NCBI RefSeq assembly: GCF_019218265.1
Contig: NZ_JAHUZE010000003.1
Location: 310,001-374,000, forward strand
Reading direction: 5' to 3'
Length of the DNA: 64,000 bases
Source: Maritimibacter dapengensis
Lineage (GTDB): Bacteria > Pseudomonadota > Alphaproteobacteria > Rhodobacterales > Rhodobacteraceae
Shown here: one piece after another, positions 34,451 to 43,103 of the stretch
Position numbering within the stretch: position 1 is the first letter of the stretch
Layout: each line of letters begins with the position of its first letter
Notes under the pieces: generated by a model
The model's input: only the letters and a program-made list of their open reading frames with translations
The model's database searches: none
What the model was told of the DNA's origin: nothing
Program-made: the position numbers and the translations under genes

Positions 34451-34499
34451 GTTGCGATGTCAATTAGTTGTTGACATTGCAACTCAGCGCGGGAATCCT
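34451..34499 (+). promoter_or_regulatory. Promoter and paired 14-bp operators of the ABC transporter operon
   Basis: The spacer at 34286-34542 holds no gene. GTTGCGATGTCAAT at 34451-34464 and GTTGACATTGCAAC at 34470-34483 form an inverted pair, 12 of 13 positions complementary across a 7-base spacer. The second contains TTGACA (34471-34476), which with AATCCT at 34494-34499 (17-bp spacer) looks like the promoter. Bound protein would cover the -35. The same 14-mer occurs twice at 43051-43100. Confidence 0.7.
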
Positions 34500-34542
34500 G
34501 TTTCTCAAGCCGGAGCCAGAGTTCCGGCGCAGGGAGGACATC

Positions 34543-35712
34543 ATGAAACGTACTATTTCCGGCCTTTCGGCCGCCGCTATGCTTTTGCTTGGAACCAGCC
34601 TTGGTGCCCAGGCAGATACCATCAAAGTGGGCGTGGTCGCGCCCTTTTCCGGCCCCTTCGCGCTCTACGGCAAACAATTCCAGGAAGCCATTCAGGTCTA
34701 CCAGGCCGAGCATGGCACAACCGCAGGCGAGCATGAAATCGAATTCATCTACAAGGATTCGGGCGGGCCGAACCCGGATCAGGCGCGCAGTCTGACACAA
34801 GAACTGCTCATCAAGGATCGGGTCGACTATCTGGCGGGTTACGTATTCACGCCGAATGCGATGGCGGTTGCGCCGCTGCTCGATCAATCCGAGACACCGC
34901 TCGTGATCTTCAACGCCGCGACCAGCGCGATCAACGCGCAGTCGGACTACTACCTGCGCACCTCCTACACGCTGTGGCAGGTGTCGATGCCAATGGCGGA
35001 ATGGGCCTATGACCAGGGGATTCGGTCGGTGGTGACTGCGGTCAGTGACTATGGCCCCGGAATCGACGCCGAGAACGCATTCGTCGCTGCATTCCAGGAG
35101 GCTGGCGGCGAGATCAAGGATTCGATCCGTATGCCGATGAGCACCACGGACTTCACCCCCTTCATCCAGTCGATCCGCGATCAGGCGCCTGACGCTCTGT
35201 TCACGTTCCTGCCCGGTGGGCCTCCGACCTTCGGCTTCACAAAGACCTACAACGAAAACGGTCTGCGCGACGAGGGAATCATGTTCCTGGGCACGGCTGA
35301 GACCGAGGAATCGAACCTTCAGGCGTTCGGGGATGCGGCAATCGGGTTGACCACGGCCTATCATTATTCCGCCGACCACGACAGCGACCTGAACCGCGCG
35401 TTCATTGCGAAGAACACCGAGATGCACCCGGATAGCGTAACCAATTGGGCGACCATCGGAGCCTATGACGGCACGCACCTGATCTACGAAATGGTTGAAG
35501 CTGCCGGCACCGATGGACCGGCCGCGATTGAGGCCGCCAAGGGACTGGAGTGGGAAAGCCCGCGTGGCCCGCTGGTCATGGACCCGGAAACGCGGACCGT
35601 CGTGCAGAACGTATATATCCGCGAAGTGGAACGCGACGAAGAAAGCGGGCTTCTGGTCAACCGCGAGAAGGGCGTGATCGCCACCGTGGGCGATCTCGGC
35701 TGGGGCAAGTAA
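34543..35712 (+). CDS. ABC transporter substrate-binding protein (branched-chain amino acid / aromatic type)
   Basis: A 389-residue type I periplasmic binding protein (Peripla_BP_6). The signal peptide MKRTISGLSAAAMLLLGT continues to SLGAQA and is cleaved before DT. The mature start IKVGVVAPFSGPFALYGKQF and the later YLAGYVFTPNAMAVAPLLDQ are typical. AGGGAGGACATC precedes the ATG. Binding proteins of this class take leucine-like amino acids, but many in soil and marine bacteria bind aromatic acids (for example the CouP/HbaE groups). The following genes for CoA ligase and thioesterase support an aromatic ligand. Confidence 0.92.
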   Translation: MKRTISGLSAAAMLLLGTSLGAQADTIKVGVVAPFSGPFALYGKQFQEAIQVYQAEHGTTAGEHEIEFIYKDSGGPNPDQARSLTQELLIKDRVDYLAGYVFTPNAMAVAPLLDQSETPLVIFNAATSAINAQSDYYLRTSYTLWQVSMPMAEWAYDQGIRSVVTAVSDYGPGIDAENAFVAAFQEAGGEIKDSIRMPMSTTDFTPFIQSIRDQAPDALFTFLPGGPPTFGFTKTYNENGLRDEGIMFLGTAETEESNLQAFGDAAIGLTTAYHYSADHDSDLNRAFIAKNTEMHPDSVTNWATIGAYDGTHLIYEMVEAAGTDGPAAIEAAKGLEWESPRGPLVMDPETRTVVQNVYIREVERDEESGLLVNREKGVIATVGDLGWGK

Positions 35713-35720
35713 CAAACGCA

Positions 35721-35752
35721 GGGCACGCGGGGGAATGATATCCCGCGTGCCC
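35721..35752 (+). terminator. Intra-operon hairpin between ABC binding protein and permeases
   Basis: GGGCACGCGGG and CCCGCGTGCCC form a perfect 11-bp stem around a 10-base loop, eight bases after the binding-protein stop and 32 before livH. There is no T run. It is the third hairpin in this window placed between a binding-protein gene and its permease genes. Confidence 0.6.
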
Positions 35753-35784
35753 GACGCGCGTGCAGGCAGGACTGAAGGGGCGGC

Positions 35785-36648
35785 ATGTCTCTCTTTCTCA
35801 ATATTCTGATCGACGGGGTCGCCTACGGCATGATCCTGTTCATGATTTCGGTCGGTCTGTCGGTGACGATGGGCCTGATGCGGGTCATCAACCTTGCTCA
35901 CGGCGGGTTCGCCATGGTCGGCGGTGTCGTGGCGCACGTGCTGATGAGCGAGGCGGGCATCGGATATGTGCCGGCGGCCTTGCTCGGGATCGTGGCGACC
36001 GTGGCGCTCGCCTGGCCACTGGAGCGGTTGATCTACCGACGGATTTACGGGTTTGGAGATTTGCAGCAGGTGCTGGCGACCATAGGGCTGACCTTCCTGA
36101 TGATCGCGACCGTGAACCGGCTTCAGGGTTCGTCGTTGCTCGCGTTGCCGCTGCCCACGGTGCTGGCGCAATCCGTTGATCTTGGCTTCCGCACGTTGCC
36201 CTTGCATCGGGTCATCGTGATCGGCGTGGGGGCAGTGGTGATCGTTGGCCTGTGGCTGTTGATCGAACGCACGCGCTTCGGGATCAAGCTGCGGGCTGCT
36301 GTCGATAACCGAGCGACGGCAGGGGCCATCGGGATCAACACCGGTCTGATCTACACCGCAACCTTCTGTCTGGGTGCCGGGCTTGCCGCGCTTGGCGGAA
36401 TTCTGGGAGCCGAGATGTTACCCATCGAGGCCTACTACCCGCTGCGATACATGGTGCTGTTTCTCGTCGTCGTGGCGGTCGGTGGCATGGGGTCCATCGG
36501 CAGGAGTTTCCTGGCCGCGCTCGGGCTCGGATTGATCGAGACCGCGTCGCGTTATCTGGTGCCCGAGTTCGGCACGATTTTCTACTTCGCCTGCATCATC
36601 CTGTTTCTGGCGCTTCGGCCCAAAGGGCTATGGGGGAGGTTGGCATGA
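35785..36648 (+). CDS. Branched-chain amino acid-type ABC transporter permease (LivH type)
   Basis: A 287-residue inner-membrane permease with about eight hydrophobic helices. Its family landmarks are LSVTMGLMRVINLAHGGFAMVG near the N terminus and GGMGSIGRSFLAALGLGLIE near the C terminus. It is the first of four overlapping genes, ending with an ATGA overlap onto the second permease. Confidence 0.92.
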   Translation: MSLFLNILIDGVAYGMILFMISVGLSVTMGLMRVINLAHGGFAMVGGVVAHVLMSEAGIGYVPAALLGIVATVALAWPLERLIYRRIYGFGDLQQVLATIGLTFLMIATVNRLQGSSLLALPLPTVLAQSVDLGFRTLPLHRVIVIGVGAVVIVGLWLLIERTRFGIKLRAAVDNRATAGAIGINTGLIYTATFCLGAGLAALGGILGAEMLPIEAYYPLRYMVLFLVVVAVGGMGSIGRSFLAALGLGLIETASRYLVPEFGTIFYFACIILFLALRPKGLWGRLA

Positions 36649-37598
36649 CGCGGCTCATGCGTATTCCCTTTGCTGTCGAGGCGCTGCTGATCGCGCTCCT
36701 GGTGATCGCGTTCTTCGCATTTCCGTACAACCTCGCCTTCGTGACCCGCATTCTGATCATGGTGCTGTTCGTGCTGTCCATTGATCTGGTGTTGGGGTTT
36801 GCTGGCATCGCCACGCTGGGACAGGCGGCGCTCTACGGGACCGGCGCATATGCTGCAGGGCTCTTTGCCGTTCATGTGACAGCGGCGCCCCTGCCCGGAC
36901 TTTTGATCGGCATGGTCGCCGGGGCGGCATTGGCATTCCTGTCGGGGCTTGTGCTGCTTCGGACCAAGGGTTTGACGCTCATCATGCTGACCATCGCGGT
37001 TGCGCAGATTTGTCAGGAGGTCGCCAACAAGGCACGGGACGTGACCGGCGGTGCGGACGGTCTGCGTGGTATTCGCATGGAGCCGGTGCTGGGATTGTTC
37101 GAGTTCGATTTCATCGGGATCACCGCTTATTGGTATGTCGCGATCGTCGTGTTCATCGTCTTCCTCGCGCTCAAGCGACTGGCAGCGGCGCCTTTGGGCC
37201 TGTCGCTGAGGGGAATACACGAAAGCCCTGAGCGAATGCTGGCCATCGGTGCGCCTGTCTATCGGCGTCAGGTGTTGGCCTATACTCTGGGCGGGGGCAT
37301 CGCAGGCATCGCGGGCGCACTGGCAGCTCAAGTGACACAACTCGTGAGCCTCGAGGTCTATTCCTTCACCCTCTCCGCCGAAGCTCTGATCATGCTGATC
37401 CTTGGCGGGACCGGACGGCTCTGGGGGGCGATCGTGGGCGTCGTTCTGTTCATGACCGTGCACCATGTCGCGGCGAGCGCGGACCCATACAACTGGCTCT
37501 TCTTCATCGGGTTCATGGTGCTGGGCGTCGTGTTCTTCCTTCCGGGCGGGATGATCCGACTGCCACAGGCGCTCTTGCGGCTTGGGAGGCAGCGATGA
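36645..37598 (+). CDS. Branched-chain amino acid-type ABC transporter permease (LivM type)
   Basis: A 317-residue permease pairing with the LivH-type protein. SIDLVLGFAGIATLGQAALYG and the C-terminal GGTGRLWGAIVGVVLF are diagnostic, and roughly nine hydrophobic segments are visible. The start is the ATG at 36645, which overlaps the preceding stop; the longer frame from 36630 has no support. It also ends in an ATGA overlap with the ATPase gene. Confidence 0.92.
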   Translation: MTRLMRIPFAVEALLIALLVIAFFAFPYNLAFVTRILIMVLFVLSIDLVLGFAGIATLGQAALYGTGAYAAGLFAVHVTAAPLPGLLIGMVAGAALAFLSGLVLLRTKGLTLIMLTIAVAQICQEVANKARDVTGGADGLRGIRMEPVLGLFEFDFIGITAYWYVAIVVFIVFLALKRLAAAPLGLSLRGIHESPERMLAIGAPVYRRQVLAYTLGGGIAGIAGALAAQVTQLVSLEVYSFTLSAEALIMLILGGTGRLWGAIVGVVLFMTVHHVAASADPYNWLFFIGFMVLGVVFFLPGGMIRLPQALLRLGRQR

Positions 37599-38347
37599 GC
37601 GCGGGGTTGCAGGTCCGGGGGCTGCAAAAATCCTTTGGCGGGATCATCGTCGCCGATGACATCAATGTCGACCTCGCGCCGGGTGCTCGGGTCGCGCTGA
37701 TCGGTCCCAACGGGGCGGGGAAGACGACGTTCTCCAGCCTTATCACTGGCAAACTGACGCCGAACGCGGGAGAGATCACGCTCGATGGGCAGGACATCCG
37801 CCCACTGGGCGAGGCGGATCGTGTCAAGGCGGGGATCGCCAAGACCTTTCAGATCACCACGCTGTTCCGCGACCTGACGGTGCGTGACAACCTGCGCCTT
37901 GCCGCGCAGGAGCGGGACGGACGAGCGCGGGCATGGTTCAAACGAGCCGACAGCTGGGCCGAGGTTGAACGCGAAATTGACGCGCAACTTGCCGCCTTCC
38001 GGCTGGAGGCGCTCGGCGACAAACGGGTGTCTGATCTGGCCTATGGTCAGCAACGGCTGGTGGAAATGGCGATGACGCTGATGCTGAAACCCCGTGTTCT
38101 TATACTCGACGAACCTGCCGCCGGTGTGCCGTCATCGGACAGCCATCTGATCACCGACGCGATCGAGCGGCTGCCCGATGATCTGGCCGTGCTCATCATC
38201 GAACACGACATGAAGCTCGTTTTCCGCGTCGCGCGATCCATCATCGTTCTGGTGAACGGGCGTATCCTGACCCAAGGCGCACCGAATGAGATTGCCGCCG
38301 ACGAACGGGTCCGAGACCTCTACCTGGGGGCGCGCCATCATGACTGA
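37595..38347 (+). CDS. ABC transporter ATP-binding protein (LivG type)
   Basis: A 250-residue ATPase. The Walker A motif GPNGAGKT is at residues 37-44, the signature reads LAYGQQRLVEMA, as is common in LivG, and the Walker B motif is VLILDEPAAGV. The long insertion between them (DGRARAWFKRADSWAEVE) is normal for LivG. It drives uptake together with the LivF-type ATPase whose gene overlaps its last eight bases. Confidence 0.93.
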   Translation: MSAGLQVRGLQKSFGGIIVADDINVDLAPGARVALIGPNGAGKTTFSSLITGKLTPNAGEITLDGQDIRPLGEADRVKAGIAKTFQITTLFRDLTVRDNLRLAAQERDGRARAWFKRADSWAEVEREIDAQLAAFRLEALGDKRVSDLAYGQQRLVEMAMTLMLKPRVLILDEPAAGVPSSDSHLITDAIERLPDDLAVLIIEHDMKLVFRVARSIIVLVNGRILTQGAPNEIAADERVRDLYLGARHHD

Positions 38348-39053
38348 GCCGGTTCTCAACCTGAAAGGTGTAGTGGCTGGGTACGGTGACACGACCGTGT
38401 TGCATGGCCTCGACCTGACCGTGGCGCAGGGCGAGCGCTTGGCCATAATCGGACGTAACGGGGTGGGCAAGACCACGCTTCTGGCGACCGTCATGGGGCT
38501 GACGCGGCTGCATTCCGGAACCATCTGCACGAACGGACAGGACGTGAGCGGACTGGCCGCTCACAGACGGGTCTCGGCCGGCCTCGGGCTGGTGCCCCAG
38601 ACGCGCGATATCTTCCCGAGCCTTTCGGTCGAGGAAAACCTGATTGCAGGGCTACGCGAGGATGCGCGGCTCGAAGAGGCGTACGAACTGTTTCCCAGGC
38701 TCGCGGATCGGCGCACCAACGGGGGCGGGCAGCTTTCCGGCGGCGAGCAACAGATGCTCGCCATTGCGCGCACGCTTCTGGGGCGCCCTTCGCTCTTGAT
38801 GCTGGACGAACCACTCGAAGGGCTGGCTCCGGTGATCTGCGACATGCTGATGGAAACGTTCGAGCGGATTGCGGCGGACGGGAAACACACGGTGCTTCTG
38901 GTCGAACAACACACCGAGCTGGCGCTGGAATTCGCCGAGCGGGTGGTCATTCTGGACGCAGGCGAGATCGTCGAGGACGCGAACACCGAGGAATTGCGCC
39001 GCGATCCGACGCGGATCGAACGGCATGTGGGCGTAGGAATGGGCGCGACGTAG
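38340..39053 (+). CDS. ABC transporter ATP-binding protein (LivF type)
   Basis: A 237-residue ATPase with Walker A GRNGVGKT at residues 38-45, the intact signature LSGGEQQMLAIARTL and Walker B LMLDEPLEGLAP. The start is the ATG at 38340, overlapping livG by eight bases; upstream extensions are in livG. It completes the five-gene transporter and is followed after 72 bases by a MarR regulator on the same strand. Confidence 0.93.
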   Translation: MTEPVLNLKGVVAGYGDTTVLHGLDLTVAQGERLAIIGRNGVGKTTLLATVMGLTRLHSGTICTNGQDVSGLAAHRRVSAGLGLVPQTRDIFPSLSVEENLIAGLREDARLEEAYELFPRLADRRTNGGGQLSGGEQQMLAIARTLLGRPSLLMLDEPLEGLAPVICDMLMETFERIAADGKHTVLLVEQHTELALEFAERVVILDAGEIVEDANTEELRRDPTRIERHVGVGMGAT

Positions 39054-39125
39054 CCGCCCATTACCCTTGACTTGCCGCGCGTCACAACGCAGTTCGGCAC
39101 GAAACATGGCTATGGGGCCGAAGAC

Positions 39126-39647
39126 ATGGCGAAGGACGACAAGACCAGCACGGGCAAGACATGCCCCGAGGCGCGGATTTCAAGCCCGACCAAAGTGCTG
39201 GATGACGGGCACACGGTGTTGGATATCAACACCTACATCCCCTACTTCCTGTCTTCCGTAAACAACGCCCTGTCGTCGGGGGCCTCGGCTCAATACCTGC
39301 GCGACTACGGAATCGGGATCGTGGATTGGCGCGTTATTTCGATGCTCTCCATCGAACCGGGCATTCCGGCGGCACGGATCTGCAATGTCGTGTCCCTCGA
39401 CAAAGGGGCCACAAGCCGATCTCTGTCGAAACTGAGCGACATGGCGCTTGTGACCTTCGAGGCGATGGAAAACGATCCGCGCCGCCGCATCTGGACGCTG
39501 AGTGAAGCGGGATACGAGATGCACGACACCATTCTTGCCGCCGCGTTGGAGCGCGAACGCCAGTTGATCGACGGAGCGGACCCCGACGATCTGGAGGCTT
39601 TCCTGCGCGTCATCCGCGTGATGCGTAGGAACGTGGACAACCTCTGA
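39126..39647 (+). CDS. MarR family transcriptional regulator (ABC transporter locus)
   Basis: A 173-residue winged-helix regulator. After an unusual 35-residue hydrophilic N-terminal extension come the dimerisation helix (NNALSSGASAQYLRDY), the helix-turn-helix (PAARICNVVSLDKGATSRSL) and the wing (AMENDPRRRIWTLSEAGY). The ATG at 39126 is preferred; a TTG at 39072 is possible but has no ribosome-binding site. Its place between the transporter and the convergent CoA-ligase operon makes it the first candidate to bind the 14-bp GTTG-N6-CAAC palindromes that flank this region. Confidence 0.87.
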   Translation: MAKDDKTSTGKTCPEARISSPTKVLDDGHTVLDINTYIPYFLSSVNNALSSGASAQYLRDYGIGIVDWRVISMLSIEPGIPAARICNVVSLDKGATSRSLSKLSDMALVTFEAMENDPRRRIWTLSEAGYEMHDTILAAALERERQLIDGADPDDLEAFLRVIRVMRRNVDNL

Positions 39648-39656
39648 CGCGCCCCT

Positions 39657-40073
39657 TCACTCGCCTTTGAAACGGGCCACGAGCTCGGCCGGAATCGGCG
39701 CGGATTTGATCCCGCGTTCAGGGTCTTTCACGGTCCAGACGCGGGTTTCCGTGCCTTCGACACAGATCTTGCCATCCTTGGTCAGTGTATGGGTGATGTC
39801 GAAACTCCGGTCCTTGATCTCGGAAAACGCGGTCGTGATTTCCACATCATCGCCGTATCGACAGGGCGCTTTGAACACCGCACGGGTATCGACCAGCGGG
39901 CAACCGGCGGCGCCAAAATGGGCCAGCATCTCTTGCTTCGGCCAACCTGCGGCTTCGTAGAGCATAGCGGTGCCATGATCGAACCAGCGGAAAAACTGAG
40001 GATTGAAGACGATTCCGGCAGGGTCGCAATCGCCCCATTCCACGCGGCGGGTCAGGGTGCTGGACAGCATCAT
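39657..40073 (-). CDS. Acyl-CoA thioesterase (4-hydroxybenzoyl-CoA thioesterase family)
   Basis: A 138-residue hotdog-fold protein. WGDCDPAGIVFNPQFFRWFD contains Asp17, at the same position as the catalytic aspartate of Pseudomonas 4-hydroxybenzoyl-CoA thioesterase, and the surrounding PAGIVF...FFRWFD is the family motif. It would hydrolyse an aryl-CoA, or act as a safety valve that frees CoA. Its start overlaps the stop of the CoA-ligase gene as ATGA, so ligase and thioesterase are made together. It converges on the MarR gene with 9 bases between stops. Confidence 0.9.
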   Translation of the reverse strand: MMLSSTLTRRVEWGDCDPAGIVFNPQFFRWFDHGTAMLYEAAGWPKQEMLAHFGAAGCPLVDTRAVFKAPCRYGDDVEITTAFSEIKDRSFDITHTLTKDGKICVEGTETRVWTVKDPERGIKSAPIPAELVARFKGE

Positions 40074-41485
40074 TTGTTCCTCTCGTCGAAGACGCGTTTC
40101 GCCTTCATCTCGGATTTGGGGAGCGTGTTCGGCGCAACGGTCTCGACCGCGCAGCGCACCTCACACCGCGAGCGGATTTCGCGGGCCACCTGATCGGACA
40201 CGTCGCTGTCGTGTTCGACCAGGACGGTCATGACGTCCAAGCCGTCGTCCTTGGTGGTGAGGCGGATCTGGAATTCGTCTCCGGTGCCGGACACGGCGCG
40301 CACGGCCTCTTCGATCTGGACGGGGAAGAACTTGATCCCCCGCAGGTTGATGAGGTCGTCCGAACGCCCCGTCATGCAGCCGAGTCCCTTCACGTGATTC
40401 CGACCACAGGCACAGGGCTCATACGACAGGCGCGTGTAATCGCCGACAAGGAACCGAAGCTGCGCCGAGCTTTCGGAATTGAGATTGGTACAGACCGAAA
40501 GCCCTTTTTCGCCAGCGGCCACGGGGTCCAGCGTGTCGGCGTCCACGGTTTCCCAGAACTGGATGTCCTCCATCAGGTGGATGAAGGGTTCATCGCCCTC
40601 CTGATATTCCGGGCAGGAGTAACCACCGCAATGGGGCGACGCTTCGGTGCAACCGTAGAACTCGACGGCTTTCGCAGCCCAGAGATCCTGCAACCGTTCG
40701 AGCGTGCCCGAGACACCCGAGAACGGCTCGCCCCCCGTGACCATCCATTTCACCGAAGTCTTTGCGGGATCCATCCCCATATCCTGCATCACGCGCCCGA
40801 GATAAAGCGCGTAGGACGGGGTGCACACCAGTACCGTAGGTTTGAACCTGTCGATGAACGAGGCGCGGGCGTGACCGTCCACGCCTCCACCGGGCACCAC
40901 CGGCAGGCCCATCTTGGCCAAGGTGTATTGCACGCCCCAGGCGAACACATGCGGGCCGAAACCGACCATGGGTATCGCGCTGTCACCTTGGCGCAGCCCA
41001 CCGGAGTAGAGTGCGCGGGCGTTGGCCTGTTCCCACATGGTGCGGTCGAAATGGGTATAGCGGAACACCCGCGGCGTGCCGGTCGAACCGGATGAGGAGA
41101 AAAGCATCCAGCCGCGATCGTTCCAGTCGTCATCCGAGCAGGTGGTATAGGTGCCGAAGGGCGGGTTTTCGGTCGCGTCCTCCATCATCTCCTGCTTGGT
41201 GACGATGGGCCAGTTGGCGACAAGGCTCGCGGTGTCCGTCAGATCCGTAGGCGCGACACCGAGCGTGTCGAAACGGCGGCGGTAAAAGGCGCTGTTTTCG
41301 TACAGAAACGGCGCAACTGCGGCAATTTTCTCGTTCTGAACCGCTTCGATCCGGTCGCGGGACCACGTGTCTTTGTCCGACCAGTAATCGGCGGTGAGCG
41401 GGCTCGAGCGGTCTTCGTGATATTTCGAGAGCACCGCTTTCCACGTCTTGCGCGTCTCCTCCGCGCGGGCGCTGGTATGCGTCAT
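40070..41485 (-). CDS. Phenylacetate-CoA ligase family protein
   Basis: A 471-residue AMP-forming ligase of the PaaK branch. SSSGSTGTPRVFRYTHFDR is the P-loop region, GGEPFSGVSGTLERLQ and EFYGCTEASPHCGGYSCPEY follow, and the C-terminal GRSDDLINLRGIKFFPVQIEE is the hallmark of phenylacetate-CoA ligases. It adds about 35 residues compared with PaaK. No paaABCDE epoxidase genes are nearby, so the substrate may be another arylacetate, or the aryl-CoA may feed a pathway elsewhere. AGGGAGGGAAAAG precedes the ATG. Confidence 0.88.
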   Translation of the reverse strand: MTHTSARAEETRKTWKAVLSKYHEDRSSPLTADYWSDKDTWSRDRIEAVQNEKIAAVAPFLYENSAFYRRRFDTLGVAPTDLTDTASLVANWPIVTKQEMMEDATENPPFGTYTTCSDDDWNDRGWMLFSSSGSTGTPRVFRYTHFDRTMWEQANARALYSGGLRQGDSAIPMVGFGPHVFAWGVQYTLAKMGLPVVPGGGVDGHARASFIDRFKPTVLVCTPSYALYLGRVMQDMGMDPAKTSVKWMVTGGEPFSGVSGTLERLQDLWAAKAVEFYGCTEASPHCGGYSCPEYQEGDEPFIHLMEDIQFWETVDADTLDPVAAGEKGLSVCTNLNSESSAQLRFLVGDYTRLSYEPCACGRNHVKGLGCMTGRSDDLINLRGIKFFPVQIEEAVRAVSGTGDEFQIRLTTKDDGLDVMTVLVEHDSDVSDQVAREIRSRCEVRCAVETVAPNTLPKSEMKAKRVFDERNK

Positions 41486-41505
41486 CTTTTCCCTCCCTAG
41501 AAAAG

Positions 41506-41532
41506 CCCCGGCGATGAATGCACCGCCGGGGG
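41506..41532 (-). terminator. Hairpin after the GcvT/LigM-like gene
   Basis: On the minus strand CCCCGGCG - 10 bases - CGCCGGGG is followed by CTTTTC. It lies between the methyltransferase-like gene and the CoA-ligase gene and probably terminates part of the transcripts, lowering expression of the downstream ligase and thioesterase. Confidence 0.6.
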
Positions 41533-41540
41533 AACGTGGC

Positions 41541-42992
41541 TTAAGCGTCTTCGAGCGAGCCGCGTTTGATACCGATATCCGAGCGGTAGCTTTGCGCCGC
41601 TTTCGATATCGGACTGGGAGCGACCGTGGCGCGGATTTTCACCTGACGGTGCGGCTCGATATTGCCGGCCGAACGGTCGCCGCCGCCATCCTCGCCCCAG
41701 ACCAGCACCACCTCGGTCCCGGGTTCGGCGAAGTCGAGATCGACGGACGCCAAGGACATCATCGCGCGTTCGTTGGTGGTGTAGCCAGGATAGGTAGCCA
41801 TGCCGATCATGTTGCCGTCCTTGTCCTCGACACGGTCATAATGCATCCGCGCAATGGCCGAGAGCGGCATGGTGATCGGCAACGGGTTCACCTCGCCCGT
41901 GTCCTCGAGCATCGACTGCTGCACGCCCATCACGTCTTCGGCGTTCCACACCAGCGTCACCTTGCGACGGTGTTTCTTGTCAGCCATGGCTTCCAGCGCA
42001 TCGCGACCGATGAAGTCGTGGTCGAACTTGATGATATGGCCGTAATTCACGTCATAGGGCGTGAGGTAGTAGTCCTCGATATTCTCGGAATAAAGCGAGC
42101 CGCCGAGCGACATCCGCATCGAAGCATTCTTCGCCGACATCCAATCGCGGTAGCCCTTGGTGCCTTGGCCGGTGTAAACGGCGGACACCGGAACCGCCCA
42201 CCAGCCGGATTCGATAACGGTCGTGAAATACGCGATGGAGCCGACCATGCGAAGGCCGTATTTCTTGCCCTCTTTCATGATGAGCCGCTTCACGTCGCGG
42301 TAGTCGTCCCAAGGCCCGGAAATTTCCAGACCCGGCATACCGCCCATCGAATGGCGCATGCCGCGGGCAGTGAAGTCGCCCAGCTTGATTTCGGCGGATT
42401 TGAAGAACTTGATCTCCGGCAGAGGGCCGCCGTTCAGCTCTTCGAGCAGCTCCCATGCTTTCGGGCCTTCGACCTGGAAGCGGTAGAATTCGCGCCGTTT
42501 GCCCCGGTTCAGGGTCCACATCGGGTCGCTTTCGGTGGTTACATCGAAGTCGAGCACCTGCGCGTTGTATTCGACCCATTCGTTGGTGGCGGGGTTGCCG
42601 ACCACCATGTAATCGTCTTCGCCCATCCGGTAGAGTATCGCGTCGCCGATGAGGTAGCCCTCGGGCGAGCAACAGACAAGCTGCTTGGCTGCGCCGATTT
42701 CGAAATTCTTGAAGCTGTTCACCGACAGGTACTGCGTGAAGGCGAGCGCATCTGGGCCGCGCACATGGGTCGAGTTCATGTGATAGCTCTGGTCATGCAC
42801 CGCGATGGTGTTGCGCCATGCCCATTGCTCATCGCGCCATGTCGTGAACTCGGGGCGTACACCATCGCCCGGCATCATCTGGCTGTAGATCGTCAGCGCC
42901 GCTTTAGGCGCGTTCTTGAACAGGTGGTCGGTGACGTTGGGAATCGTTTCGAGAAGATCGGAGAGCGATTGCCCTTTTTCATCTTGTGCCAT
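41541..42992 (-). CDS. GcvT-like aminomethyltransferase family protein, possible THF-dependent O-demethylase
   Basis: A 483-residue member of the folate-binding GcvT family. EFTTWRDEQWAWRNTIAVHD near residue 50 and HSMGGMPGLEISGPWDDY near residue 220 mark the tetrahydrofolate-binding fold. The length is about 110 residues more than GcvT or DmdA and close to LigM and DesA, which move the methyl group of vanillate or syringate to tetrahydrofolate. GGGAGGAAACC precedes the ATG at 42992. Its promoter carries two copies of the 14-bp operator shared with the ABC transporter. Demethylation of a methoxy-aromatic is an attractive inference, but sarcosine/dimethylglycine or sulfur-methyl substrates are not excluded. 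Confidence 0.8.
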   Translation of the reverse strand: MAQDEKGQSLSDLLETIPNVTDHLFKNAPKAALTIYSQMMPGDGVRPEFTTWRDEQWAWRNTIAVHDQSYHMNSTHVRGPDALAFTQYLSVNSFKNFEIGAAKQLVCCSPEGYLIGDAILYRMGEDDYMVVGNPATNEWVEYNAQVLDFDVTTESDPMWTLNRGKRREFYRFQVEGPKAWELLEELNGGPLPEIKFFKSAEIKLGDFTARGMRHSMGGMPGLEISGPWDDYRDVKRLIMKEGKKYGLRMVGSIAYFTTVIESGWWAVPVSAVYTGQGTKGYRDWMSAKNASMRMSLGGSLYSENIEDYYLTPYDVNYGHIIKFDHDFIGRDALEAMADKKHRRKVTLVWNAEDVMGVQQSMLEDTGEVNPLPITMPLSAIARMHYDRVEDKDGNMIGMATYPGYTTNERAMMSLASVDLDFAEPGTEVVLVWGEDGGGDRSAGNIEPHRQVKIRATVAPSPISKAAQSYRSDIGIKRGSLEDA

Positions 42993-43050
42993 GGTTTCCT
43001 CCCTCTTGGCCCGGCATCGCGGCCGTGTCCGGATAGACCGACACAAGCTT

Positions 43051-43100
43051 GTTGCGATGTCAACGCCGTGACAATGTCGGGATCGAGTTGCAATGTCAAC
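43051..43100 (-). promoter_or_regulatory. Promoter with two direct 14-bp operators, GcvT/LigM-like operon
   Basis: On the minus strand GTTGACATTGCAAC (43100-43087) and GTTGACATCGCAAC (43064-43051) are direct repeats 36 bases apart, one mismatch between them. The first copy is identical to the site at 34470-34483. Its TTGACA with CATTGT 17 bases on forms a plausible promoter, so the operator covers the -35. The region also lies at the 3' end of the LysR gene. Confidence 0.7.
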
Positions 43101-43103
43101 ACG

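Noticed and set aside
34327-36207. A 626-codon open frame on the minus strand opposite the ABC transporter genes
   Set aside because: It is the antisense shadow of two well-supported genes, is rich in arginine and histidine without family motifs, and has no ribosome-binding site.
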